Source: an uncultured Pelagibacteraceae bacterium
GTDB lineage: Bacteria > Pseudomonadota > Alphaproteobacteria > Pelagibacterales > Pelagibacteraceae
NCBI GenBank assembly: GCA_902551455.1
Contig: CACDDC010000003.1
Location: 1 to 64,000 of the forward strand
Reading direction: 5' to 3'
DNA: 64,000 bases
In this document: positions 1 through 9,516 of the stretch, in pieces
How the letters are laid out: each line of letters begins with the position of its first letter
How positions within the stretch are numbered: position 1 is the stretch's first letter
Notes under the pieces: model-generated
What the model was told of the DNA's origin: nothing
What the model saw: only the letters and a program-made list of their open reading frames with translations
Database searches by the model: none
Program-made: the position numbers and the translations under genes

Positions 1-1
1 C

Positions 2-343
2 GCTTTCCAATTAATAATAGGAACAAAAAAATTTCGTGAAAAATTTCAAATAGATGAAACAGCATCTACTATGATGAGAATGTGTGGAGCTCTTTTTCTT
101 GGTGCAGTCTTAATGGCAATTTACATTATGTTTGTTAGACCAGGAGGAGTTGAAGGAACATGGGGATTTTTTAACTTAGTTTTTGTACAAAACTTATGCA
201 TCTTTTTAGTGAATACTTATTCTATAAAGATTGATAAAACTGGAATAAAAAATGACTCCAACGAAGGTGTAATTGCACCATTAGTTTTTACAATTTTAAG
301 TGCAATTCTTTGTTACGGTTTAGCAGATAAAATTTATTCTTAA
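2..343 (+). CDS. Hypothetical membrane protein, 5' end outside window
   Basis: ORF frame is open to the window edge (AFQLIIGTKKFREKFQIDETAST-MMRM...); hydrophobic segments. Confidence 0.6.
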   Translation, partial: AFQLIIGTKKFREKFQIDETASTMMRMCGALFLGAVLMAIYIMFVRPGGVEGTWGFFNLVFVQNLCIFLVNTYSIKIDKTGIKNDSNEGVIAPLVFTILSAILCYGLADKIYS

Positions 344-367
344 TAAATAATAAATAGGGGAAAAAAA

Positions 368-688
368 ATGTCTATAATACAAAAATATAGTGCTGCTATA
401 AAAAATAAAGATGAAGCAGCTATGAATGAACTTTTGCATGATGATTTTAAGTTTACAATGCATAAATCAGGAAATGTTTTAGTTAAAGCTGATGTTATCA
501 AATGGGCAATGAGTGGTGACATTAAACAAGATAAAGACAGAGTGGTTTATGAAAATGATGAAGTTGGTATACACCATTCATTCGTAACATTTGATGATGG
601 AAATGTTGAAGCTGTAATGGCAGTTTATAAATATAAAGATGGAAAAATCATTAGTTTAGAAACTGGTGCAACCCCAATGCCTAAATAA
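368..688 (+). CDS. SnoaL/NTF2-like small protein
   Basis: 106-aa ORF with NTF2-like pattern (YSAAIKNKDEAAMNELLHDDFKF). Confidence 0.6.
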   Translation: MSIIQKYSAAIKNKDEAAMNELLHDDFKFTMHKSGNVLVKADVIKWAMSGDIKQDKDRVVYENDEVGIHHSFVTFDDGNVEAVMAVYKYKDGKIISLETGATPMPK

Positions 689-697
689 ATAAAGTAT

Positions 698-1564
698 ATG
701 AAAAAATTTATTTTAACATTAATACTTTGTCTATTTTGTTCATCATTATTTGCTGCAGATGAAAAACCAGGGAGATTTTTTGAAGACCAACCTGATGTAA
801 CAGATGATTTTCAAATTCATTTTATTTATTTTTTAGCTAAAAATACAAAAGATAAAGAAAGAGATATTAATGGCTGGATAGAAAAAGAAGTAAAAAAAAT
901 AGATGATGCATTTTTTAAAATGACTGGTGATAAGCAAAGATTAAAGTTTGATTACCGAGAAGATGGTAAGCTTGATATTTCTTTTGCAAGAATGGATCGA
1001 AAAGCAAAAAAAGGGGGATGGAATGTAAATTATCCAGATTATTATTTACAAAAACAAGGATTTAATAATCCAAAAAAATTGTATTTCTCATTTACGGATG
1101 CGGCCAGTGGAGACGGAGGACAAATGGGACCACATCATGGATATTTATTTATAGGAAGAGCTTCAGGTCAAATTACTAAAATTTCAATTCACGAATTACT
1201 TCATGGTAATGGTTTTGCTATGCCTTGCACCAAAGGAGTAATGGATGGAGCTCATAAAGCTACTGGTATACTTAGCCAACAACTCTCACTAAAATTTGGA
1301 AGTGGGGTTTATGATCATAACGATCCAACTTGTCCAGATTTAAAAGACTCTGTTTACTTAACTCCTACTTCAGATAATCCTTTTGATCCACTTCAAATAG
1401 CTTGTGCTTTAGGCCAAATGAAAAGAGGTAATCCTCCAGGAAATTATGAAATTCCAGCAAGATACACCCATAAAAAATTACTCAAAGGTAGAAAAAATGA
1501 GTGGTGTACTTATAAATTGACAGAATATGCAGAAGAGAAATGGTTTAAAAAATGGAAAAAATAA
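698..1564 (+). CDS. Secreted protein with HExxH (HELLHGNG) metalloprotease-like motif
   Basis: N-terminal signal peptide; HELLHGNGFAM motif. Confidence 0.6.
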   Translation: MKKFILTLILCLFCSSLFAADEKPGRFFEDQPDVTDDFQIHFIYFLAKNTKDKERDINGWIEKEVKKIDDAFFKMTGDKQRLKFDYREDGKLDISFARMDRKAKKGGWNVNYPDYYLQKQGFNNPKKLYFSFTDAASGDGGQMGPHHGYLFIGRASGQITKISIHELLHGNGFAMPCTKGVMDGAHKATGILSQQLSLKFGSGVYDHNDPTCPDLKDSVYLTPTSDNPFDPLQIACALGQMKRGNPPGNYEIPARYTHKKLLKGRKNEWCTYKLTEYAEEKWFKKWKK

Positions 1565-1586
1565 AACTATAAAATTTCAATTTTAA

Positions 1587-1808
1587 ATGTTTCCAAAAAA
1601 ATATTCTAATTTAATTTTTGTACTAATAATGGGTTTTGGAATGAGTTTGTTTATGACCTTAATCATTACATATATTAATACTGGTATGGACAATGGTTAT
1701 CCAAATAGATTTCTTAAAGCATGGACGGTCGGTTTACCAATAGCTATAATCACATCACTATTGGTAGGCCCTATAGCTAAAAGATTTGTAGATAAAATCA
1801 CGAAATAA
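1587..1808 (+). CDS. DUF2798-like two-TM protein
   Basis: 73 aa, two hydrophobic helices, family pattern. Confidence 0.6.
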   Translation: MFPKKYSNLIFVLIMGFGMSLFMTLIITYINTGMDNGYPNRFLKAWTVGLPIAIITSLLVGPIAKRFVDKITK

Positions 1809-1824
1809 TAATATTCTTACTTTT

Positions 1825-2160
1825 GTGAGTAATATATCAGCTTATATAATTTTAATTATTGCCGTTATTTTGGGAACTGCCTCTAATGGTTTTGCTAAAG
1901 GGGCTCAAGGTTTCACTTTATTAGTTCCAAGCATTTTGACAGCAATAACTATTGTTGGGTGTATGTTCACGTTATCAATTGTTATGAAAACAATTCCAGT
2001 TGGTATTACTTATGCTTCGTTTGCAGGATTATGTATTATCGCAACTACAATGGTTGGAATTTATAAATTTAATCAGATGCCAGATATTTATACAATTGCT
2101 GGATTAATTTTAATTATAGCTGGCGTCTTAATTGTTAACTTATTAGGAAAAGCTAATTAA
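1825..2160 (+). CDS. SMR-family-like 4-TM protein (GTG start)
   Basis: C-terminal AGLILIIAGVLIVNLLGK and IPVGITYASFAG resemble SMR signatures. Confidence 0.7.
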   Translation: MSNISAYIILIIAVILGTASNGFAKGAQGFTLLVPSILTAITIVGCMFTLSIVMKTIPVGITYASFAGLCIIATTMVGIYKFNQMPDIYTIAGLILIIAGVLIVNLLGKAN

Positions 2161-2161
2161 A

Positions 2162-2497
2162 ATGAAACCAATCACTGGGTATATTTTTCTATTTATTGCC
2201 ATATCTTGTGGGATAGCTGCAAACAGTTTTGCAAAAATATCTGATGGATTTTCAAAATTAACTCCATCTATTGCTTGTTTACTTTTAATGTGTGTAACTA
2301 TGTTTTCACTTGCAAAAGGTATGTATGCAATACCAGTTGGTTTTGCTTACGCAACATACAGTGCTGTAACGGTTGCATCTATACTTATATTTGGAATCAT
2401 TAAATATAATCAAATCCCCAACTTATATGGTTTGATAGGAATTATTTTAATTATAGCTGGAGTCTTAATTGTAAATTTACTAGGTAAAGTAAGTTAA
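2162..2497 (+). CDS. SMR-family-like 4-TM protein, paralogue of preceding ORF
   Basis: IPVGFAYATYSA and IIGIILIIAGVLIVNLLGK-like signatures; 1-nt intergenic gap. Confidence 0.7.
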   Translation: MKPITGYIFLFIAISCGIAANSFAKISDGFSKLTPSIACLLLMCVTMFSLAKGMYAIPVGFAYATYSAVTVASILIFGIIKYNQIPNLYGLIGIILIIAGVLIVNLLGKVS

Positions 2498-2518
2498 ATT
2501 TAATAGAAGGAGGAAAAT

Positions 2519-3433
2519 ATGTCAGAACTAGTAGCGTTCATTGGAGTTGGAAATATGGGAAACCCAATGGCACTGAATTTAGTTAAAGAAGGAAAAAAAG
2601 TTAAAGTTTTTGATGTTTCAAAAAACATGATCCAAAAAGCAAAAGAAAAAAAATTAGATGTTGTAGAAAACTTAGATGATTTAATTACAAATGAAGTAAC
2701 AACTGTAATCACAATGCTTCCTGAGGGTAAAAATTCTAAAGAAGTTTATTTAGGAGAGAAAGGTATAATTAATAAAGTTTCTAAAAATTGTCTTCTGATT
2801 GATTGTTCTACAATTGATATTCAAACATCAATCGAAATTGGGAAAAAAGCTAAAGAAAAAGGAATTAAAATGATTGATGCGCCTGTCAGTGGTGGGGTTA
2901 TGGGTGCACAAAAAGCAACCTTAAATATTATGGTAGGTGGAACTAAAGAAGCATTTGAACTTGCTTTACCATTACTAAAAATCATGGGTAAAAATATATT
3001 TCATGCGGGAGAAATAGGGAGCGGTAATGGTGCAAAAATTTGCAATAATATGTCTTTGGGTATTACTATGATTGCTGCCTCAGAATCTTTAATGCTCGCA
3101 AAAAGGTTAAACATAGACATTAAAAAAGTTCATGAAATTATGAAAAATGCATCTGGAAATAGCTGGCCTATATCTGTTTATCCGCCCTTGCCAGGATTAA
3201 TAGACGGAACGCCATCAAATAATAATTATCGTCCTGGATTTTCAGCAGGAATGATGAACAAAGATTTAAAATTAGCAAATGAGTGTGCAAAGCAAGTTAA
3301 AGCTTCTACTCCACTTGGATCTATGGCATTGGAAATTTATAATAAATTTTGTGAAGAAGGAAATGATACGAAAGATTTTTCAGCTATATCAAAAGTTGTT
3401 GGTGGAGATGCTTGGAATTATCCTATTGATTAA
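2519..3433 (+). CDS. mmsB: 3-hydroxyisobutyrate dehydrogenase family
   Basis: N-terminal GVGNMGNPMALNL, DAPVSGGVMGA, GNGAKICNN motifs. Confidence 0.85.
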   Translation: MSELVAFIGVGNMGNPMALNLVKEGKKVKVFDVSKNMIQKAKEKKLDVVENLDDLITNEVTTVITMLPEGKNSKEVYLGEKGIINKVSKNCLLIDCSTIDIQTSIEIGKKAKEKGIKMIDAPVSGGVMGAQKATLNIMVGGTKEAFELALPLLKIMGKNIFHAGEIGSGNGAKICNNMSLGITMIAASESLMLAKRLNIDIKKVHEIMKNASGNSWPISVYPPLPGLIDGTPSNNNYRPGFSAGMMNKDLKLANECAKQVKASTPLGSMALEIYNKFCEEGNDTKDFSAISKVVGGDAWNYPID

Positions 3434-3558
3434 CTTCTAGGTGAACATTTTTTTGAACAATATTTAACTTTATCCCAATTAAGTTTCCATTTCTTTCTCC
3501 ATAAAAATGGTCTTTTACAAGTTGTACATATTTTTGATGGAAGATGTTGTTTTTTCAT
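3430..3558 (-). CDS. DUF2256 small zinc-ribbon-like protein (42 aa; absent from ORF track)
   Basis: Manual translation MKKQHLPSKICTTCKRPFLWRKKWKLNWDKVKYCSKKCSPRS*; two Cys pairs. Confidence 0.85.
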   Translation of the reverse strand: MKKQHLPSKICTTCKRPFLWRKKWKLNWDKVKYCSKKCSPRS

Positions 3559-3905
3559 TTTAGTTGATGTTTGTTTTTTAAAAATAAAAAAAAGGCAGCT
3601 ACTTCATAGAGATAATGAAAAATTATAAATAAAGGCTTGATTGAGAATATTTTGTATAAGAATTTGTATTTTGGAATTTTAGACCAAATTATTACAAATG
3701 CTTTAGCCCCACCTATTACTCTACCATCATCAATTACATGAAGTCTTCTAAGTAATTCTTTTCTTGATTTTGATGTTAGTTTTAAAGCTTCCTCATTATT
3801 TGTAATATCAATCCATTGTAATTTATTGTCTGAATTTTTTTTATAATGGTTAATTTCAAACCTACAAATATTACAAGAATTGTTAAAAAAAACTTTAATT
3901 CCCAT
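3555..3905 (-). CDS. DCC / DUF393 thiol-disulfide oxidoreductase-like
   Basis: VFFNNSCNICRFEI CxxC motif near N-terminus. Confidence 0.75.
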   Translation of the reverse strand: MGIKVFFNNSCNICRFEINHYKKNSDNKLQWIDITNNEEALKLTSKSRKELLRRLHVIDDGRVIGGAKAFVIIWSKIPKYKFLYKIFSIKPLFIIFHYLYEVAAFFLFLKNKHQLK

Positions 3906-5391
3906 AAGTATTGTTATTTATAAATTTTTCTGCTTCGGAAAGAATTAATTTTTTTCTTTCCATTTTTATCTTATCAAAAATTTTAACCATCATAGAAAGT
4001 CTTGGATTTTTTAAAAAAAATTTTCTATTTTTATTAATGAATCTCCAATAAAGACCATCCATTGTATTGCACCAATCACCTTTTTTAAAATCCATCATTT
4101 TCATAAAATAGCTTGAGCCACATATGTATGGTTTAGTAGCAAATATTCCTCCATCGCTAAATAATCCCATTCCATATACATTGGGAACCATAACCCAATC
4201 AGATGAGTCTACAAACATTTCCATAAACCATTTATAAACTAATTTTGGTTTGATTTCACAAAGGTTCATGATGTTAGATAATATCATTAACCTTTCAATA
4301 TGATGAGACCAACCATTCTCTAAAGCATTTTTAATCGCATGATCTAGCGGAGGTAAACCAGTTGTACCTTTGTACCAAGAGTTTTTCATTTTTCTATTTT
4401 GTTTAAAAAAATTTCTTGTTTCCATTTCTTTACTATAATTTTGATATATACCTCTCATAAATTCGCGCCAACCAATTACTTGTCTAATATATCCTTCTAG
4501 AGAATTTAATTTTATTTTATTTTTTTTATGAAATTCTAAAATTTTATTAATAACAAAATCAGGAGTTATCAAACCTAAGTTTAAATATGGACTAAGAACA
4601 CTATGAAATAAAATATTGTTATTCTGGTCAACAGCATCTTCGTAATCACCAAATAAATTAGATTTTTGATTAATAAAAAAATTTAATAAATTAACGACAT
4701 CTCTATGTTCAGTTGCTAACCAAAAAGTGTCTGTGTTTCCAGGATGATTTTTAAATAATTTTTCAATCAATGGTTTTAGAATTTTAGTATGATTTGTTTC
4801 TTTAATCCTAGGAAATTTAGGTATGTTTATAACCTTTGGTAATTTTCTGCGATTTTCTTCATCAAAACTCCACTTACCCCCTTCTGGCGTACCATCTTTA
4901 TTCATTAAAATATTTAGTTTTTGTCTTCTTTCTTTATAAAAGTTGGCCATAAAGGGTTTTTTTGTTTTTGATAAATAATTTTTAAAATCATCTCTTGAAT
5001 TTATAAACATTGGAGATTTAATGATGTTCCATTTTAAATTTAAATTACTTTGTAAAGTCTTGATTTTTTTTTCAAAAAATTTATCTTCAATTTCAAAACT
5101 TGTTATTTCGTTGATTTTGTTTGAATTTATAATTTTTTTTAATTTTTCAAGGTAATTTTTTTTAAAGTCAGAGCTATCCAATTTTGAATATTCTAATTTA
5201 TATTTATTTTTATTTAAGTCTTCAGCGTACGATCTCATTGACGATAGAAATAACAATATCTTTAATTTATGATGTTTTTCATAAGTACATAATTCATAAT
5301 CCTCGGCCATGTAAAATAAATGATCTTTTTTATATTTATCTATATTCTTTAAAGGAAATAGTTGATTGCCCAGAATTAAAAATAATTTCAT
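3895..5391 (-). CDS. Cryptochrome/photolyase-related protein (FeS-BCP/PhrB-like family)
   Basis: RQVIGWREFMRG, HHIERLMILSN, DWVMVPNVYGM, GGIFATKPY motifs. Confidence 0.85.
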   Translation of the reverse strand: MKLFLILGNQLFPLKNIDKYKKDHLFYMAEDYELCTYEKHHKLKILLFLSSMRSYAEDLNKNKYKLEYSKLDSSDFKKNYLEKLKKIINSNKINEITSFEIEDKFFEKKIKTLQSNLNLKWNIIKSPMFINSRDDFKNYLSKTKKPFMANFYKERRQKLNILMNKDGTPEGGKWSFDEENRRKLPKVINIPKFPRIKETNHTKILKPLIEKLFKNHPGNTDTFWLATEHRDVVNLLNFFINQKSNLFGDYEDAVDQNNNILFHSVLSPYLNLGLITPDFVINKILEFHKKNKIKLNSLEGYIRQVIGWREFMRGIYQNYSKEMETRNFFKQNRKMKNSWYKGTTGLPPLDHAIKNALENGWSHHIERLMILSNIMNLCEIKPKLVYKWFMEMFVDSSDWVMVPNVYGMGLFSDGGIFATKPYICGSSYFMKMMDFKKGDWCNTMDGLYWRFINKNRKFFLKNPRLSMMVKIFDKIKMERKKLILSEAEKFINNNTYGN

Positions 5392-5472
5392 GAAATAAAT
5401 ATATATATATAAAATTTATATATATGGCTGTGACAGGTTTTATCACTCTAAAATGCCAAGGATTGCTCTTAT

Positions 5473-5865
5473 TTACTTATATATTTCGTCTACTTCAACT
5501 TGGTAAGCTTCTACTAATTTATTATTTTGATTTGCTATACCTACTACATCAATCATTTCTTTAATCATATCTTCTGTTGCACCCTTTTTTTTTGCAGCAG
5601 CAGTGTGAGATCTTGTGCAATATTCGCAACTATTTGTAATTGATACTGCAACATAAATTAATTCTTTTGTTACAGGGTCTAAGGCACCTTCTTTCATTAC
5701 TTGTTTTAACGAAGACCAGGTTCTTTCCAAAGTTTCTGGGCTATTTGCAAGATATTTCCAGAAATTTGGAACTTCTGTAATTTTTCTAGAACTTTTTATC
5801 TCATCAAAAACTTCCTTTACTTTTCCTTTAGCTTCATTTTCTTGGATTGGTTTAAACATTGGCAT
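5473..5865 (-). CDS. Carboxymuconolactone decarboxylase / AhpD-like
   Basis: VSITNSCEYCTRSHTAAAKKKGA CxxCxxxH motif. Confidence 0.85.
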   Translation of the reverse strand: MPMFKPIQENEAKGKVKEVFDEIKSSRKITEVPNFWKYLANSPETLERTWSSLKQVMKEGALDPVTKELIYVAVSITNSCEYCTRSHTAAAKKKGATEDMIKEMIDVVGIANQNNKLVEAYQVEVDEIYK

Positions 5866-5874
5866 TTTTCCTCC

Positions 5875-7557
5875 TTAATTATAAATAGATTCAATTTTTG
5901 GCATTAATGTTAGTAGTTCTTTTGTGTAATCATGTGATGGATTTTTAAATAGGTTCTCAGTTTTTGAAATCTCACAAATTTTACCATTTTTTAAAACAGC
6001 TATACGATCACACATTTGTCTTACTACAGGTAAATCATGGCTTATAAATAAGATTGTCAGATTTAACTGTTCTTGTAAATCCTTTAATAAATTCAATATT
6101 TGAGCTTGAATGCTCACATCTAAAGCAGAAGTTGGTTCATCACAAACAAGCAGTCTTGGTTGGGTAGCAAGAGCTCTTGCTATTGATATTCTTTGTCTTT
6201 GACCTCCTGAAAATTCATGAGGATAACGTTCGGCTGATCGTTGTGTTAGTTCAACAGACTCTAATAAATCATAAATATAACTATCTATATCTCTTGAATT
6301 AATTGAAGGATTGTGAAGTTTAATAGGTTCAGCGACTATATCTTTAACTTTTAATCTTCCATTCAATGAAGAGTACGGATCTTGAAATATCATTTGAATT
6401 TGTTTTCTAAACTTTAACATTTCTTTATTACTTTTAATTTTTGTTATACAAACATTATCAAAATAAATATCTCCCGAACTCGGCCTAAATAAATTAACAA
6501 TCATTTTAGCAATTGTCGATTTTCCGCTTCCACTCTCTCCCACCAAGCCAAATGATTGACCTTCTTTTATGCTAAATGACACATCATCTACGGCTATCAC
6601 TGCATTCTTTGAATTTTCAGTAAAAAAACTATCATCAAATGATTTGTTTAAGTTTTTAATTTGAACTAAATCTTGATCAACAATTTCTTTTTTTGTCCAT
6701 CTATTTAAAATTTTAATATTTGTTTCACTTTGGCTTTTATTTTCTTTTTCAATAATTATAAATCTTTCAATTTTTTTATTTGTTGGTGGCACAGAACTTA
6801 CAAGACTCTTTGTATAAATTTCCTTTGGTTTAGTTAATATTTCTTTAGTAGGTCCAATTTCAACTAGATGTCCATTTTTCATTACAGCTACTCTGTCAGT
6901 AGTTTCAGCAATAACTCCCATGTCATGAGTAATAAGTATTACAGCTAAATTTCTTTCTTTAGTTAATTTTTTAATTAAATCTAAAATTTGAGATTGTATT
7001 GATACATCTAAAGCTGTTGTTGGCTCATCTGCTATTAATAATTCAGGTTCGCAACAAAGTGCTAGAGAAATTACAACTCTCTGTCTCATTCCGCCTGAAA
7101 ATTGATGAGGGTAATTGTCAAATCTTTTTTCAGCATCTTTAATTCCAACCTCTTTTAACAAAGTGATAGCTTTATTTTTTGCCTCTTCAGTGTTCAAGTT
7201 CAAATGAGTTTGTATTGTTTCAATTAATTGTTCACCTATTGTAAATATAGGGTTTAATGATGTTTGTGGATCCTGAAAAATTAAACCCACCTTTTTACCT
7301 CTATACTTAACAATATTTTCTGGATCTTTATGAATATTTATATCACCTAAAAATATTGAACCATTAGAAACTTTTCCCGGTTCATCTATTAGATTTATGA
7401 TCGCATTAGCTACTGTACTTTTTCCAGAGCCAGACTCACCTACTAATCCTAAGATTTCTCCTTTACCAACTTCTATATTTACATTTTTAGCTGCATAAAC
7501 TGTCTCTCTCCTCATTTTATAGTCTACACTTAAATTATTTATTTTTAAAAAACTCAT
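5875..7557 (-). CDS. Peptide-type ABC transporter, fused dual ATP-binding protein
   Basis: Two Walker A (GESGSGKST) and two signature motifs (FSGGMRQR, FSGGQRQR). Confidence 0.92.
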   Translation of the reverse strand: MSFLKINNLSVDYKMRRETVYAAKNVNIEVGKGEILGLVGESGSGKSTVANAIINLIDEPGKVSNGSIFLGDINIHKDPENIVKYRGKKVGLIFQDPQTSLNPIFTIGEQLIETIQTHLNLNTEEAKNKAITLLKEVGIKDAEKRFDNYPHQFSGGMRQRVVISLALCCEPELLIADEPTTALDVSIQSQILDLIKKLTKERNLAVILITHDMGVIAETTDRVAVMKNGHLVEIGPTKEILTKPKEIYTKSLVSSVPPTNKKIERFIIIEKENKSQSETNIKILNRWTKKEIVDQDLVQIKNLNKSFDDSFFTENSKNAVIAVDDVSFSIKEGQSFGLVGESGSGKSTIAKMIVNLFRPSSGDIYFDNVCITKIKSNKEMLKFRKQIQMIFQDPYSSLNGRLKVKDIVAEPIKLHNPSINSRDIDSYIYDLLESVELTQRSAERYPHEFSGGQRQRISIARALATQPRLLVCDEPTSALDVSIQAQILNLLKDLQEQLNLTILFISHDLPVVRQMCDRIAVLKNGKICEISKTENLFKNPSHDYTKELLTLMPKIESIYN

Positions 7558-8483
7558 TAATTTAATTTTGGATTAAGAGTGTCTCTCATCCAATCTCCTA
7601 ATAGATTAATTGAAAAAGCTAATATAACTAAAAAAATTGCTGGAAAAAAAGTAATCCACCACTCACCGGAAAACAAAAAATCATTGCCAAGCCTAATTAA
7701 TGTTCCTAATGAAGGTGTTGTTGGAGGGACGCCAACACCCAAAAAGCTCAATGTTGCCTCTGCTATTATTGCAAGCGCTAACCCTATTGTTCCAATTACT
7801 AAAACTGGTCTTAAAATATTTGGCAAGATGTGTTTAAACATAATAATTAAATTTGAAACTCCAATAATTGTTGAAGCAGAAACATAGTCTTTATTTTTTT
7901 CGACCAAAGTAGCAGCTCTTGATACTCTTGCAAACTGAGGCCACTCTGAAATACCAATTGCAAAAATTAATACATAAATTGCCATTTCATCATGTAATTC
8001 TCTTGAAATAATTCCACGTGCAATTCCATCGACTAAAAGAGCCATTAAAATACTTGGAACAGTTAATTGTACATCTGTTAACCTCATAACAATCATTTCA
8101 TATTTTCCTCCGAAGTATCCTGCTGTTAATCCCAATGCCACTCCTAATATCAAAGCAAATATAACCGCTGAAAAACCTACAATTAAAGAAATCCTTGATC
8201 CATAAAGGATTGTTGCCAACATATCTCTACCTTGTCCATCAGTTCCTAAAATAAATTTAGCAAGGCCATCTTCTGTCCATGAGGGTGGTGTAAATGCATC
8301 CATTAAAGATAAAGATGATGGGTCAAATGGATTATAAGGCGTTACAAATTCAACAAAAAAAGAACAAAAGAAAATTATTATTAATATAGTAGTTGATACA
8401 ATGGCTGTTGGTGATTTAATAAAACTAAAATAAATATCACTATCTTTAATTCTATTAAGAAATGTTAAATTTTTACTAGCCAC
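7557..8483 (-). CDS. Peptide-type ABC transporter permease (DppC-like)
   Basis: BPD_transp permease pattern; LGTDGQGRDMLATILYGSR. Confidence 0.9.
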   Translation of the reverse strand: MASKNLTFLNRIKDSDIYFSFIKSPTAIVSTTILIIIFFCSFFVEFVTPYNPFDPSSLSLMDAFTPPSWTEDGLAKFILGTDGQGRDMLATILYGSRISLIVGFSAVIFALILGVALGLTAGYFGGKYEMIVMRLTDVQLTVPSILMALLVDGIARGIISRELHDEMAIYVLIFAIGISEWPQFARVSRAATLVEKNKDYVSASTIIGVSNLIIMFKHILPNILRPVLVIGTIGLALAIIAEATLSFLGVGVPPTTPSLGTLIRLGNDFLFSGEWWITFFPAIFLVILAFSINLLGDWMRDTLNPKLN

Positions 8484-9459
8484 TTACTGCCTCCGATTTA
8501 ACTCTAATTCTGGGATCAATGAAGTAATACAAAATGTCTACTATAAAATTTATCATTACAAATACAAATGCAATAAAAACTAAGTAAGCAGACATAATTG
8601 GTATATCTACGAATTGAACAGCTTGAATAAATAAGAATCCCATACCAGGCCATTGAAAAACTGTTTCTGTAATTATTGAAAATGCAATTAATGTACCAAT
8701 ATTTATTCCTGCGATTGTAATTACAGGTATTAAGCCATTTTTTAATGCATGCTTGTAATGAATATTTTTTTCATTTATCCCTCTTGCTCTTGCAAACTTA
8801 ATATAATCTGTCTGAAGTATTTCCATCATCTCTGCTCGAACTAGCCTAATAATATAAGTCATTTGAAAAAGGCTAAGTGTTACTGAAGGAAGAATTATAG
8901 CCTTTAAACCAGAAATTGTTAAAAAACCTGTAGACCAAAAACCAAGATCAACAACCTCACCTCTTCCAAAAGAAGGAAGTACTCCTAAAATTACTGCAAA
9001 AAGATATATAAACAGTATACCAATAACAAATGTGGGGAGAGATACTCCAAGTAAAGAAATAGCTAATATGATGTCACTCAGAAAACCTCTTCTGTTTATC
9101 CCTGTATAAACGCCTAATAAAGTACCTGACACTAATGCAATTAATGCAGAAATTAAAACTAATTCGATTGTAGCTGGCAATCTTTCAGAAATTAATTCTG
9201 AAACTGGTCTTCTTAGTTGGTATGATATTCCAAATTCTCCTTTTGATGCATTAATAACAAATCTTGAAAATTGAATATGTATTGGATCGTTTAAACCGAG
9301 TGTCTCTCTTAACTCATCTCTTTCTTCATCAGAAGTTTCTTCACCAACCATGTTGTTTATTGGATCTCCAACAAAGTTGAAAAGTGAAAAAGAAACAAAA
9401 GCAACAATCAGCATCACTAGGACTGATTGAAACAATCTTTTAAAAAAATATTTAATCAA
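8476..9459 (-). CDS. Peptide-type ABC transporter permease (DppB-like)
   Basis: MIKYFFKRLFQSVLVMLIVAFVSF; RAEMMEILQTDYIKFARARG. Confidence 0.9.
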   Translation of the reverse strand: MIKYFFKRLFQSVLVMLIVAFVSFSLFNFVGDPINNMVGEETSDEERDELRETLGLNDPIHIQFSRFVINASKGEFGISYQLRRPVSELISERLPATIELVLISALIALVSGTLLGVYTGINRRGFLSDIILAISLLGVSLPTFVIGILFIYLFAVILGVLPSFGRGEVVDLGFWSTGFLTISGLKAIILPSVTLSLFQMTYIIRLVRAEMMEILQTDYIKFARARGINEKNIHYKHALKNGLIPVITIAGINIGTLIAFSIITETVFQWPGMGFLFIQAVQFVDIPIMSAYLVFIAFVFVMINFIVDILYYFIDPRIRVKSEAVSG

Positions 9460-9478
9460 TTTACGAAAGCTTAAAATT

Positions 9479-9506
9479 ACAAGCCCTTTTTTAAAAAAGG
9501 GCTTGT
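9479..9506 (-). terminator. Perfect inverted repeat between SBP and permease genes
   Basis: ACAAGCCCTTTTTT/AAAAAAGGGCTTGT, 28-bp perfect palindrome. Confidence 0.75.
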
Positions 9507-9516
9507 AAAAAATATT

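Noticed and set aside
5403-5425. ATATATATAAA-A-TTTATATATAT inverted repeat
   Set aside because: Simple AT repeat expected by chance in such AT-rich intergenic DNA; no T-tract or GC stem.
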